Positions 8,520 to 16,599 of a stretch of 64,000 nucleotides of DNA are shown here, piece by piece. The translations under genes were made by a program, and so were the position numbers. How positions within the stretch are numbered: the first letter of the stretch is position 1; the number at the start of each line of letters is the position of its first letter. The DNA comes from Wenjunlia vitaminophila DSM 41686 (GTDB lineage: Bacteria; Actinomycetota; Actinomycetes; Streptomycetales; Streptomycetaceae). Below the pieces are notes generated by a model. It made no database searches. It saw nothing but the letters and a program-made list of their open reading frames with translations, and had not been told where the DNA came from. Location: positions 62,001 to 126,000 of the forward strand of contig NZ_KB904636.1 of assembly GCF_000380165.1 (NCBI RefSeq). Reading direction: 5' to 3'.

Positions 8520-9779
8520 GTGAGAACCGCCGCACGCAAGAAGGCCGCCGGCGCCGTCTGCACGGCGCTGGCTCTGTGCTTCGCCACCGCCCACACCGCT
8601 GAGGGTGCCGCCGGTCCCAGTCACGCGGAGACCCGCGGGTCGCTGGTCTCCGCCGAGGCCCTCTACACGTTGGAGACACCGAAGGACGTCACCTCGCAAC
8701 TGAGGGGCCTCGGTTTCCCCAGCGATTCCACGCGGTACGGAGTCGATGCGTACCGGCTGGTCTACAACACCGTCGACGCGCACGGCAGCCCCACCACCGC
8801 CAGTGGACTGCTCGTCCTCCCCCACGACGTCAAGGGCACGCTGGTGCCCGTGTCGTACACGCATGGCAGTGAGCTCTTCGACAAGGACGCTCCTTCCACC
8901 GATCCGTTGGGGTTCAACGCCGGCGCCCCCATCACCTACGCGTCCGCCGGTTTCGCCAGCGTCGCCCCCGACTACCTGGGCATGGGCACGGGGCCCGGCA
9001 CCCATCCGTGGCTGGACGTCCCCTCGGGGACCACCGCCTCGCTCGACATGCTGCGCGCAGCACGTGAGTTCATGCCCCGCACGGGCAGCACCATGGGGCG
9101 GGACGTGCTGGCGACGGGCTTCTCGCAGGGAGCGGAGACGGCTCTGGGGCTCGGCCGTGCCCTGCGGAAGGGCGAGGACCCGCGGTTCCGGCTGGCGGCG
9201 CTCGCTCCGGTGAGCGGCGCGTACGCCCTCCGCGACGCCCAGATACCGGCGATGTTCTCGGGCGAGGTCTCCGCCAAGGCGAGCGTGGTCAACGCGGCCT
9301 ACGCCTATGCCGCGTTCGACCGGACCTACGATGTCTACGACGAGCCCGCGGATGTCTTCCAGCAGCCGTACGCGGACTCGGTGGAGGCCCTGACCGAGGG
9401 GCGGCACAACTGGCAGGACCTGGCCGAGGCGACTCCGGGCACGCTTGCCGAACTGCTCACCGCCAGGGGTCGGGACCTGCTGGAACACCCGCGGGGAAAC
9501 ATGGCGAAGGCGCTGTGGGCGGCGGACAACTCCTGCGAGGAGTGGTCACCGCAGGTCCCGCGCCGCATGTACTTCTCCGCTGGTGACGAGCAGGTCGTCA
9601 ACGCGAACACGAGGCAGTGCCTGGCCGACTTCGCGTCGCAGGGCGTACGGTTCCCGACCGTCGACGTCGGGCTCGAAGAGTGGCACGGCTCGCGCCATTT
9701 CGGTTCCAACGTGGCAGCCACCAGACAGATCGTCACATGGTTCCTGTCGCTCGACAGCGGTCCGGGGACCACGAGCTGA
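8520..9779 (+). CDS. Secreted lipase-like alpha/beta hydrolase
   Basis: The GTG start at 8520 follows GGGAGGA and gives 419 residues with an N-terminal Sec signal peptide (basic start, hydrophobic core with CTALALCFATAHTA). The nucleophile elbow is GFSQG with Ser202. The likely acid lies in the FSAGDEQVV region, and the catalytic His in EEWHGSRHF near the C-terminus. The layout (VSYTHGS region, GYTG-like ASVAPDYLGMG before the elbow) matches the secretory lipase family known from fungi and actinomycetes. It should hydrolyse lipid or other esters outside the cell. A hairpin terminator follows the gene. Confidence 0.85.
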   Translation: MRTAARKKAAGAVCTALALCFATAHTAEGAAGPSHAETRGSLVSAEALYTLETPKDVTSQLRGLGFPSDSTRYGVDAYRLVYNTVDAHGSPTTASGLLVLPHDVKGTLVPVSYTHGSELFDKDAPSTDPLGFNAGAPITYASAGFASVAPDYLGMGTGPGTHPWLDVPSGTTASLDMLRAAREFMPRTGSTMGRDVLATGFSQGAETALGLGRALRKGEDPRFRLAALAPVSGAYALRDAQIPAMFSGEVSAKASVVNAAYAYAAFDRTYDVYDEPADVFQQPYADSVEALTEGRHNWQDLAEATPGTLAELLTARGRDLLEHPRGNMAKALWAADNSCEEWSPQVPRRMYFSAGDEQVVNANTRQCLADFASQGVRFPTVDVGLEEWHGSRHFGSNVAATRQIVTWFLSLDSGPGTTS

Positions 9780-9848
9780 GTCGCTGGGGTCGGCGGGGCC
9801 AGCGGCGTCCCCCGCCCCCCCCGTTCACTGGTGTTCACGTCGTGACGT

Positions 9849-9889
9849 GCCAGCGCCAGACACCGGGTGGGTCAGTGTCTGACGCTGGC
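9849..9889 (+). terminator. Hairpin terminator after lipase gene
   Basis: GCCAGCGCCAGACAC at 9849-9863 pairs with GTGTCTGACGCTGGC at 9875-9889 with one mismatch and an 11-nt loop. It lies 70 nt after the lipase stop and upstream of the lasso precursor. It has no T-tract, which is common for Streptomyces terminators. Confidence 0.65.
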
Positions 9890-10018
9890 GCGGGCACCGA
9901 ACACCCCGGTGCAAACAGCAGTCCACCGGCCACTCGAAGGGGTCCAACGCACATCTCGTCACGCACTCAGGGGAATGGCTCACTTGCAAGCAGTAGCCAA
10001 CTGGAAGGGTGGTCGGTG

Positions 10019-10168
10019 ATGGAACGGGAGACGCGCGGGGAGACGGCCGAGGTGTACGAGCCTCCGGTGCTGGTGGGGATCGGGGACTTCGCTGATGAGA
10101 CACAGGGGCAGTGGATCGGTGCCGAGCCCGACGGAAGTTGGGGGCACCACTTCACTCCCCCGAGCTGA
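10019..10168 (+). CDS. Lasso peptide precursor (A protein)
   Basis: The 49-residue precursor starts at ATG 10019. Its leader matches the actinobacterial lasso leader pattern Yx2PxLx3Gx5T exactly: Tyr13, Pro16, Leu18, Gly22, Thr28. Thr28 at the penultimate leader position predicts cleavage after Gln29. The predicted 20-residue core starts with Gly; its first nine residues read GQWIGAEPD and the tail reads GSWGHHFTPPS. The isopeptide ring would close from Gly1 to Asp9 (nine-residue ring, commonest in actinobacteria) or to Glu7 (seven-residue ring). There is no Cys, so no disulfide. The tail carries two His and ends Pro-Pro-Ser. The cyclase gene begins 9 nt downstream. Confidence 0.9.
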   Translation: MERETRGETAEVYEPPVLVGIGDFADETQGQWIGAEPDGSWGHHFTPPS

Positions 10169-10177
10169 CCCGGCTCC

Positions 10178-12022
10178 GTGACATCGCGGTGTGGCGGGCG
10201 GTGGTTCGTGGTTCTCCCGGATCACGAGGCGGCGCCCGCCGTTCTCGATCGTGTGCGGCGCTTCGCGTGCAGGGTCGTGTCACACGCCTCAGGCCGGCCG
10301 TGGCTCGTTGGTTGCTGGTCGGAGCAGGAGTCGGTGGCGTCGACAGCCGGGAGGGACCGCACCGTTCTGATCGGCTCCTCCCCGCTCAGCCACGGGGAGC
10401 TCGCGACACCCGACCTCGCCGCGGGGACGGCGGGGAGCTTCCACCTGCTGGCCTCCCGCGACGGCAGGGTTCTGGCACGGGGAACCAACGCCGGGGACCG
10501 ACGGTTGTACACCGCACGGGTCCACGGGATCACGGTGGCCGCCGACCGGGCGCTGACCCTGGCGTGGCTGGTCGGGGCCGAACCCGACCCGACCCAGCTC
10601 GCCGTCGGCCTGCTGGTCCCGTGCGTCCCCCACCCGCTGGACGCCGCGGCCGTGTGGTCGGGCGTCGCTGCGGTGCAGCCCGGGGATGCCCTCCTCCTGG
10701 GAACCGACGGCACAGCGCGTACCGAGCGGTGGTGGCACCCCCCGTCGGCGGACCTCCCGATCGCCGAGGCCGGGCGAGGGTTGCGGGAGGCGCTGCGTGC
10801 GGCGGTCGCGGTGCGGGTTCGTCCCGGCGAGGTGTGGGGAGCGGACCTCTCCGGCGGAATGGACTCCACGTCCCTGTGCTTCCTCGCCCACGAGGCCGGC
10901 GCCCGTCTGGTGGCCGTGACGATGGAGCTGGCCGCTGTCGGCAGCCAGGACGCCCACTACGCCCGCGAAGCCGCGCGCCACCTACCGGGTGTCACCCATC
11001 TGACGGTTCCCACCAGCGAGCTTCCGGACTTGTTCGCCGAGCTCGAGCAGCGCAACCCTCCGGGGGACGCGCCCACCGCACTGGTCCGCAACCGTGCCCA
11101 GCAGAACGAGACGGCGCGCATGCTGGTGCGGCACGGCGCACCGCGACGGCTGTGCGGCCACGGCGGAGATGACGCCGTGATCCCGCCGCCCGCCTATCTG
11201 CACCGGCTGCTGCGGGACCGTCCCGCGGCAGCGTGGCGAAGCGCCGCCGAACACCGCGCCGCCGGGCGGTGGCCGCTGACAGCGACGGTCGGTCAGTTGC
11301 TCTCCCGGCGCGGACTGGCCGGCTGGCTCGCCGAGCAGGCCGCCACCCTGGGTGGCGTCCACCGTGGTGCCGCCCCCGGGTGCGACTGGGGTCCCCGTCT
11401 GGCGCTTCCCCGCTGGGCCACCCGGGAGGCGCGTGACCTGGTGGCGGCACGCCTGCGCGCGGTGGCCGAAGGGTGCGAGGCCCTCGCCGCGGACCGTGGC
11501 TCCCACGCCTGGGCCCAGTCCTTTCGTGCCGCCGGAAGCCTGGCCGGTCAGATCGCGGACTGGTCGCACCACGTCGGGCTGCCCACCGACATGCCGTTCT
11601 GCGACGACGCGGTGTTCGATGCCTGCCTCCGCGTCCGTCCCCAGGAGGCCGGGGATCCCGCCAGGTTCAAACCCCTGTTGACGACGGCGATGCGTGGGGT
11701 CGTCCCGGAGGCGGTCCTGCGGCGCACCACCAAGGACCACGCCGGGCACGAGTGGTACGCGGGGCTGACGGCACAGCGCCGCGTCCTCGCGTCCTGGGCG
11801 GAGGACTCGCGCCTCGCGAACCTGGGGTTGGCCGACCCTGTCGTCCTGCGTCGAACGCTGCTCGCCCCGGCCTTGCTGACCGGCGGTGTCAGCGAACTGG
11901 AACCCACCCTGGCCACCGAGGAGTGGCTGCGGGACCTCGAAGCCCGCCCTTTCCCACCTCACCTGAAGGAGCATCGCTGTGATCTCTCCAGCACACCGGG
12001 CGGGCCTGCGACTCCGCCGTGA
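10178..12022 (+). CDS. Lasso macrolactam synthetase, asparagine synthetase-like (C protein)
   Basis: This 614-residue protein starts at GTG 10178, just after the precursor. The ATP pyrophosphatase motif SGGMDST (residues 225-231) identifies the asparagine synthetase domain; the N-terminal third resembles the glutaminase-like domain without an N-terminal catalytic Cys. In lasso biosynthesis this enzyme adenylates the Asp/Glu side chain and closes the ring onto the core N-terminus. A CGHGGDDAV segment in the C-terminal half is typical of the fold. The 3' end overlaps the B1 gene by 44 nt, so translation is tightly coupled. No good ribosome binding site precedes the GTG, which suits coupling to the precursor. 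Confidence 0.92.
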   Translation: MTSRCGGRWFVVLPDHEAAPAVLDRVRRFACRVVSHASGRPWLVGCWSEQESVASTAGRDRTVLIGSSPLSHGELATPDLAAGTAGSFHLLASRDGRVLARGTNAGDRRLYTARVHGITVAADRALTLAWLVGAEPDPTQLAVGLLVPCVPHPLDAAAVWSGVAAVQPGDALLLGTDGTARTERWWHPPSADLPIAEAGRGLREALRAAVAVRVRPGEVWGADLSGGMDSTSLCFLAHEAGARLVAVTMELAAVGSQDAHYAREAARHLPGVTHLTVPTSELPDLFAELEQRNPPGDAPTALVRNRAQQNETARMLVRHGAPRRLCGHGGDDAVIPPPAYLHRLLRDRPAAAWRSAAEHRAAGRWPLTATVGQLLSRRGLAGWLAEQAATLGGVHRGAAPGCDWGPRLALPRWATREARDLVAARLRAVAEGCEALAADRGSHAWAQSFRAAGSLAGQIADWSHHVGLPTDMPFCDDAVFDACLRVRPQEAGDPARFKPLLTTAMRGVVPEAVLRRTTKDHAGHEWYAGLTAQRRVLASWAEDSRLANLGLADPVVLRRTLLAPALLTGGVSELEPTLATEEWLRDLEARPFPPHLKEHRCDLSSTPGGPATPP

Positions 12023-12272
12023 CGTCACCGCCTGCGACACCGGCACGGGCATGGTCCTGCTCGACGAACGGGCCGGCCGTTACTGGCAACTGAACAGCAC
12101 CGGCGCCCGAGTCCTCCGTGCCCTCCTCGACGGCGACACCCCCGACCAGGTCACCGACGCGCTCACGGCGACCGCCGGTGGAGTTCCTCGTGCCCGGGTC
12201 GCCGCCGACGTCCACGGCCTGCTGACCCGGCTCGCGGCGGCCCGCCTCACGGAACCGGCTCCGGCACGGTGA
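11979..12272 (+). CDS. PqqD-like RiPP recognition element (lasso B1)
   Basis: This 97-residue protein starts at GTG 11979 after AAGGAG inside the end of the cyclase gene. The pattern GMVLLDERAGRYWQLNSTGARVLRALLDG is the hallmark of PqqD-type RiPP recognition elements, which fold as a winged helix and bind the leader peptide. In split lasso systems this B1 protein delivers the precursor, through the leader Tyr/Pro motif, to the B2 protease. Its stop overlaps the B2 start (GTGA). Confidence 0.92.
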   Translation: MISPAHRAGLRLRRDVTACDTGTGMVLLDERAGRYWQLNSTGARVLRALLDGDTPDQVTDALTATAGGVPRARVAADVHGLLTRLAAARLTEPAPAR

Positions 12273-12679
12273 ACCGGCCCCTGGACGCCGCCCGGCCCCG
12301 GCTGTCCCCGCGCCGCCGCCTGCCCGCCCGGACCGCCGTCGCCGCCGCCTGCCTCCTGGCCCGGCTCTCCCCGCGCCACCTCAGAGCCGTGCTGTCCCTG
12401 CTGCGCCGCGGGGCCCGCCCGGCCACCCATGACCAGGCGCTCGCCGCTCGCCGGGACGTCACGGCCACGTCCACCCTCTGCGCCGGCCGGTACTGCCTCC
12501 AACGTTCCCTCGCCGTGGTGCTGCTGTGTCGGCTGCGTGGCACCTGGCCCGCCTGGTGCACCGGGGTGCGGATGCCGCCGTTCGCCGCCCACGCCTGGGT
12601 CGAGGTGGACGGACGGCCGGTGGGTGAGCCGGAGGACGTCGCCACCTACCACGTCCTGATCACCGTCCCACCGAAGTGA
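12269..12679 (+). CDS. Lasso leader peptidase, transglutaminase-like (B2)
   Basis: The 136-residue protein starts at GTG 12269, overlapping the B1 stop. It has the lasso B2 features: a catalytic Cys76 in YCLQRSLAV, a His108 in AHAWVEVDG, and a C-terminal acidic region. The family (transglutaminase-like cysteine protease) removes the leader after the Thr-x site so the new N-terminus can be cyclised. It is the last gene of the four-gene cluster. No ABC transporter (D) follows. Confidence 0.92.
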   Translation: MNRPLDAARPRLSPRRRLPARTAVAAACLLARLSPRHLRAVLSLLRRGARPATHDQALAARRDVTATSTLCAGRYCLQRSLAVVLLCRLRGTWPAWCTGVRMPPFAAHAWVEVDGRPVGEPEDVATYHVLITVPPK

Positions 12680-12953
12680 CCGACGCCGGGGGCGGGCTCC
12701 CACGGCGGGGCGGGCGTGGTGGGGAGCTCTCCCTCGTTCCCGGTGCGCGACGGGCGGGTCCCTTCCCGCCCCGGCCGACCCGTGTGGTGGGGCTCATTGG
12801 GATGCCGTTGCCCACACCCGGGGTCCTTGCATGTCACCGTGTACGGGTACCGTTCCGCACGGCACGACCGCACTCGACGACCACGGCTCCGTCGCCTACC
12901 GTGGCACGCGTTCGTGAGGGTCCGCGCGTCGGCGAGGATCGATCAGCGCGGGG

Positions 12954-13394
12954 GTGGGCGTGGAGGAGCACGAGCCGTTCGCGTTGCTGCGCATCGTGGG
13001 CACGCACGGCGGCAGTGTGGTGGTCCAGATGAATGACTCGTACGCCCCGGGCATCCCCGACGTCAGCGGACAGCTCTTCGTCCACAACGACTTCGTGACC
13101 GGCATTCACGACACCTATGTCGCTCCCGAAGACCTGGCTGGCTGGGCGCACGTGTTGGACGAGGTCGCCGCGGGGCGTGACGCCGTCTGGCGCGAGGCGG
13201 CGCGGGTGTCCGAGGTCGGCATCCGCCTGGACTGGCGGGAGGACGACCACGATCGCATCACGGTGACCATCGACGACCAGCAGACGACGAGGCTGTCCGT
13301 CTCGCTGCACGTGGACCGCGGCTGGATCGACGAACAGCGTGCCCTGCTGGAGAGGCTACGTGCCGCGTGGGCACGTCTCATCCCTGAGGACTGA
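12954..13394 (+). CDS. DUF5959 family protein
   Basis: This is a 146-residue acidic protein of the small actinomycete family I recall as DUF5959, with conserved stretches LLRIVGTHGGSVVVQM and LDWREDDHDRITVTI. It has no signal peptide, membrane segment or catalytic motif. The start is either GTG 12954 or GTG 12960. It lies 274 nt after the lasso cluster and is probably independent of it. It is convergent with the GH84 gene. Function unknown. Confidence 0.75.
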   Translation: MGVEEHEPFALLRIVGTHGGSVVVQMNDSYAPGIPDVSGQLFVHNDFVTGIHDTYVAPEDLAGWAHVLDEVAAGRDAVWREAARVSEVGIRLDWREDDHDRITVTIDDQQTTRLSVSLHVDRGWIDEQRALLERLRAAWARLIPED

Positions 13395-13569
13395 GACGTT
13401 TCCCGGGTCCTCGTGGGGTGGGCCGGCAGCCGAACGGGCGCGACACCACGTCGCCCGGCTCCGGTCCTGACCGTGGGGAAAGCGCCGCACCCGCGGACCA
13501 CCTCGCCTGGTCGGCACCGTGGCCGGGCCGAACAGGCGAGGTGGCGGGTGGCGGTGGCGCCACGCCGGG

Positions 13570-16557
13570 TCAGCGCACCCGCAGCGTCACCTGCTCGGTG
13601 ACGGCGGGGCCGTCGTGCGGGGTGAAGGTCACCGGGACGGTGTGGGTGCCGGGCGCCGTCGCGGTGAGCGTGAGCTCGATCTCCAGGCGTCCACCGCGCC
13701 TCAGCAGGACCGGTGAGGACGCCGGCGAGGCGGTGACGCCGGACGGCGGGGTCACCGCCAGCAGCCCCCGCACGTCGGTCGGCCGCACCGCGGACAGGGT
13801 CGCCGTCACCGTGGTCGGCGCACCGACCTGCGCGTCGGCGGTGGCCGGCGAGAGCCGCAGTTGGGCGGCCGGGGCGTCCGTGTACCAGGGCGCGACCTCG
13901 GCGATGACCGGCGCCGGGGAACCCGGCGTCCACTGCAGACGGATCGCGTCGACGCGGACGCCGTCCGCCGGGAGTTCGGTGAGGCCGCCACTGTCCAGCG
14001 AACCGATGGTGCGCCACTCCCCTTCCCCGGCCCGGACCTGTACGGCGGCGGCGCCCGTGCCCACCACGGTCACCCGGTCCAGCGGGCGCTGCTCGGGAAG
14101 GTCAACGACGAGCGCGTCACCGGCCCCCGGCGTGGAGGCCGCCCGGTACGTGGTGTCCACGGTGCCGTCCACCACGGACGCCAGCGAGGAGCCCGCGGCC
14201 GGGGCGGGCGTGCCGCTGGCCACCGGCTGCGATCCGGTCACCCGGAACTCGCGCACCACCAGCCAGTACTCCTGCCCCTGTGTGGCGCGCAGCCGCACGT
14301 ACCTGGCAGTGGTGCCGGGCGGCAGGGTCGCCTGGATCTCGGGTTGCCCGGTGTACGTGCCGGCGGTCGTCCAGTTCGTGCCGTCCTGCGAGTACTCGAG
14401 CACACCGGAGTGGACGTAGTCGTTGGTGCTGGTGGGCTTGCCCATGTGGATCGAGACGGCGTTGACCGGCTGGACCGCACCGAGGTCCACGCCCACGTAG
14501 TCGCCGCGGCCCACCGACGCCGCGGACCAGAAGAAGGTCGAGTCCTGGCCGTCGAGCATGGCGGCCGGCCCGTAGCCCTGGTACGTGGGGAGGGAGGTCA
14601 TCGCGGAGCCGCGGGTGGAGGGGGTCAGCCAGCGGTCGTTCTCGGCGAGCGCGTCGCTGACGAACTGGTCGAGCACACCGGAGCCGATACTGACCTTGAC
14701 CTTGCCCCACATGCCGGTGTGTTCGACCGACCTCGCCTTGTCCATCAGCTCCCGGACCTGCTTGCGGTGGGCGAGGGCGCCGACGCCGTCACCGTCGCGC
14801 TCGGCAGCCAGCATGCGCAGTGCCGCCTGGGCCGACTGGGCCCAGTACTGGGCGGATTCCAGCCAGGGCCCGGTCTCCTCGACGAAGGCCGGGTTGTGCA
14901 TGCGCTCGCCAAGGGTGGCCCGTGCCCCCTCGATGACCTTCAGGTAGGCCACCAGTTCGGCGGACGCGCTGCGGTCACCGCGCGCCCCGGCCCGCCAGAA
15001 CGCGGAAACCTTCTCCTCGAGCACCGGTGCCTGCTTCGGGTCGAGCGTCGAGGAGTACCCCAGGTCGGCCAGCGCGGCGAGGGCGGCTCGGGCCTGCGGG
15101 TCGCCACCTGCCAGCTCCGTGATGCTGGCCTGCCAGGACCGTTCCGCGTCGTACGCGGTGTCGTTCCAGGTGTAGTCGGCGACGTTGAAGAGCGGGAGCT
15201 TGGACGCCTCGGCCTGGTTCATCGGGTTCGCGGTGATGCCGTGCAGCACCTCGGACAACCCCGGGTCCCGCCCCACGTAGGGGCCGAGGAAGAGGCGGTC
15301 GGTCGCGTAGTCGTTGACCGGGTAGTTGTCCCAGACGAGGATCGAGTGCCCGAACACGTCCTTGGCGGCGGCCGCCTGTTCCCCGGTGATCTGCGAGGCG
15401 ACCACGCCGACACCGGTCCACTCGACGATGACGTCCGGGTCGAGCTTGGTCTTCAGGGCCTCCTTGTACGGGCTCGGCGAGGTGTCGTAGTACTCGGTCG
15501 GCACCGTTTGCAGCCGGGCCGCGCCGGGGTGGGTCTCGATGAAGTCCCGTTGTACCGCGTTGACCAGGTGTGCCTGCGCCGTGCCCGCGGCGGCTCCGCC
15601 GGTGCCGAACTTCTCCCCGTCCGCCGCGCAATTCCACTTCTGGTAACTGATGTCGTCCAGCGGCACGGCGAAGTCGCGCACCCCGACGTCCCACAGGGTC
15701 TGGAACTTCTCGATCAGGGCGTCCTTGTCCTCCTCCGAGCTGTAGCAGACCGAGAGGCCGGGCGAGATGGCGTAGGTGAACCTGACGTGGTTGGCCTGCG
15801 ACCGTTCGACCAGTTCCTCGATCCGTCCGAGTTCGGCAGCCGGGTAGGGATCGCGCCACTTCTCGCGCAGGTACGGGTCGTCCTTGGGCGAGTACACGTA
15901 GGTGTTCATCTTGTGCGCGCCGTAGAAGTCCAGTTGGGACAGGCGTGCCTGATGTGACCACGGCGTGCCGTAGAAGCCCTCGATCGTGCCGCGCAGCGGG
16001 AACGCCGGCCAGTCCCGGATGTCCACTCCGGGCACGCTGGCCTGCTGGCCCGGCCCGCCGACGAGCTGGCGCAGGGTCTGTGCCGCGTAGAAGGTACCGG
16101 TGGCGTCGCGTCCGTCGAGCGCGACCACGCCGTGGCTGCCGGTGCGGCCGGTGGTGAGCACGTAGCCCTCTGCGGGGAGCTCGCTGGCGTCCCGCGTCCC
16201 GACCGCCCTGGCCGCGTCGCGGCCGATGGCGATCACGCTGTCGCCGTCGCCCGCCTGGTCGAGGGTGCTCACCCGTTCGACGTTGGCTATCCCTGCGCCT
16301 TCCAGGGCCTGCTGGGCCACGCGCACGGCCGCCGGGTCGGCGTCCTGGTCGGCGAGGACGGCGACCGTGGAGCCCAGCACCACCGGCGGCCCCTGGGCCT
16401 CCATGGACCTGGGCACCGGGTAGACGGAGGGCAGCGACGCGGGAGTCTCGGTTCCTGGGGGTGGGGGTGCCTCAGCGGATGACGCGGGCGCTACCGGCCC
16501 GCTGGCCAGACCGACGCCGAGCGCGACGGCGGCGGCGACGGTGCGGAGACGGGGCAT
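13570..16557 (-). CDS. Secreted GH84 beta-N-acetylglucosaminidase
   Basis: The 995-residue protein starts at ATG 16557 with a strong AGGAGG. A Sec signal peptide is followed by a GH84 N-terminal alpha/beta domain (residues about 45-180), then the GH84 barrel. The tandem catalytic aspartates are Asp301-Asp302 in FAVPLDDISYQKW; the RGTIEGFYGTPWS segment is the family's substrate loop. C-terminal to the barrel are a helical region, an F5/8C-type (CBM32-like) lectin domain around residues 645-770, and further beta-sandwich modules. It should remove terminal N-acetylglucosamine or act as a hyaluronidase-type enzyme outside the cell. It lies 42 nt behind the GH15-like gene and shares its DasR-type operator. 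Confidence 0.9.
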   Translation of the reverse strand: MPRLRTVAAAVALGVGLASGPVAPASSAEAPPPPGTETPASLPSVYPVPRSMEAQGPPVVLGSTVAVLADQDADPAAVRVAQQALEGAGIANVERVSTLDQAGDGDSVIAIGRDAARAVGTRDASELPAEGYVLTTGRTGSHGVVALDGRDATGTFYAAQTLRQLVGGPGQQASVPGVDIRDWPAFPLRGTIEGFYGTPWSHQARLSQLDFYGAHKMNTYVYSPKDDPYLREKWRDPYPAAELGRIEELVERSQANHVRFTYAISPGLSVCYSSEEDKDALIEKFQTLWDVGVRDFAVPLDDISYQKWNCAADGEKFGTGGAAAGTAQAHLVNAVQRDFIETHPGAARLQTVPTEYYDTSPSPYKEALKTKLDPDVIVEWTGVGVVASQITGEQAAAAKDVFGHSILVWDNYPVNDYATDRLFLGPYVGRDPGLSEVLHGITANPMNQAEASKLPLFNVADYTWNDTAYDAERSWQASITELAGGDPQARAALAALADLGYSSTLDPKQAPVLEEKVSAFWRAGARGDRSASAELVAYLKVIEGARATLGERMHNPAFVEETGPWLESAQYWAQSAQAALRMLAAERDGDGVGALAHRKQVRELMDKARSVEHTGMWGKVKVSIGSGVLDQFVSDALAENDRWLTPSTRGSAMTSLPTYQGYGPAAMLDGQDSTFFWSAASVGRGDYVGVDLGAVQPVNAVSIHMGKPTSTNDYVHSGVLEYSQDGTNWTTAGTYTGQPEIQATLPPGTTARYVRLRATQGQEYWLVVREFRVTGSQPVASGTPAPAAGSSLASVVDGTVDTTYRAASTPGAGDALVVDLPEQRPLDRVTVVGTGAAAVQVRAGEGEWRTIGSLDSGGLTELPADGVRVDAIRLQWTPGSPAPVIAEVAPWYTDAPAAQLRLSPATADAQVGAPTTVTATLSAVRPTDVRGLLAVTPPSGVTASPASSPVLLRRGGRLEIELTLTATAPGTHTVPVTFTPHDGPAVTEQVTLRVR

Positions 16558-16599
16558 CGATCCTCCTGGTGAGAGCGGAAAGGTGTGGTGGGTGCCGCG

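Noticed and set aside
7335-9488. A 717-residue minus-strand open frame covering the methyltransferase and much of the lipase gene
   Set aside because: Only the last 275 residues show protein-family features; the rest is the antisense of a clear secreted hydrolase and has the Arg/Gly-rich look of a high-GC shadow frame.
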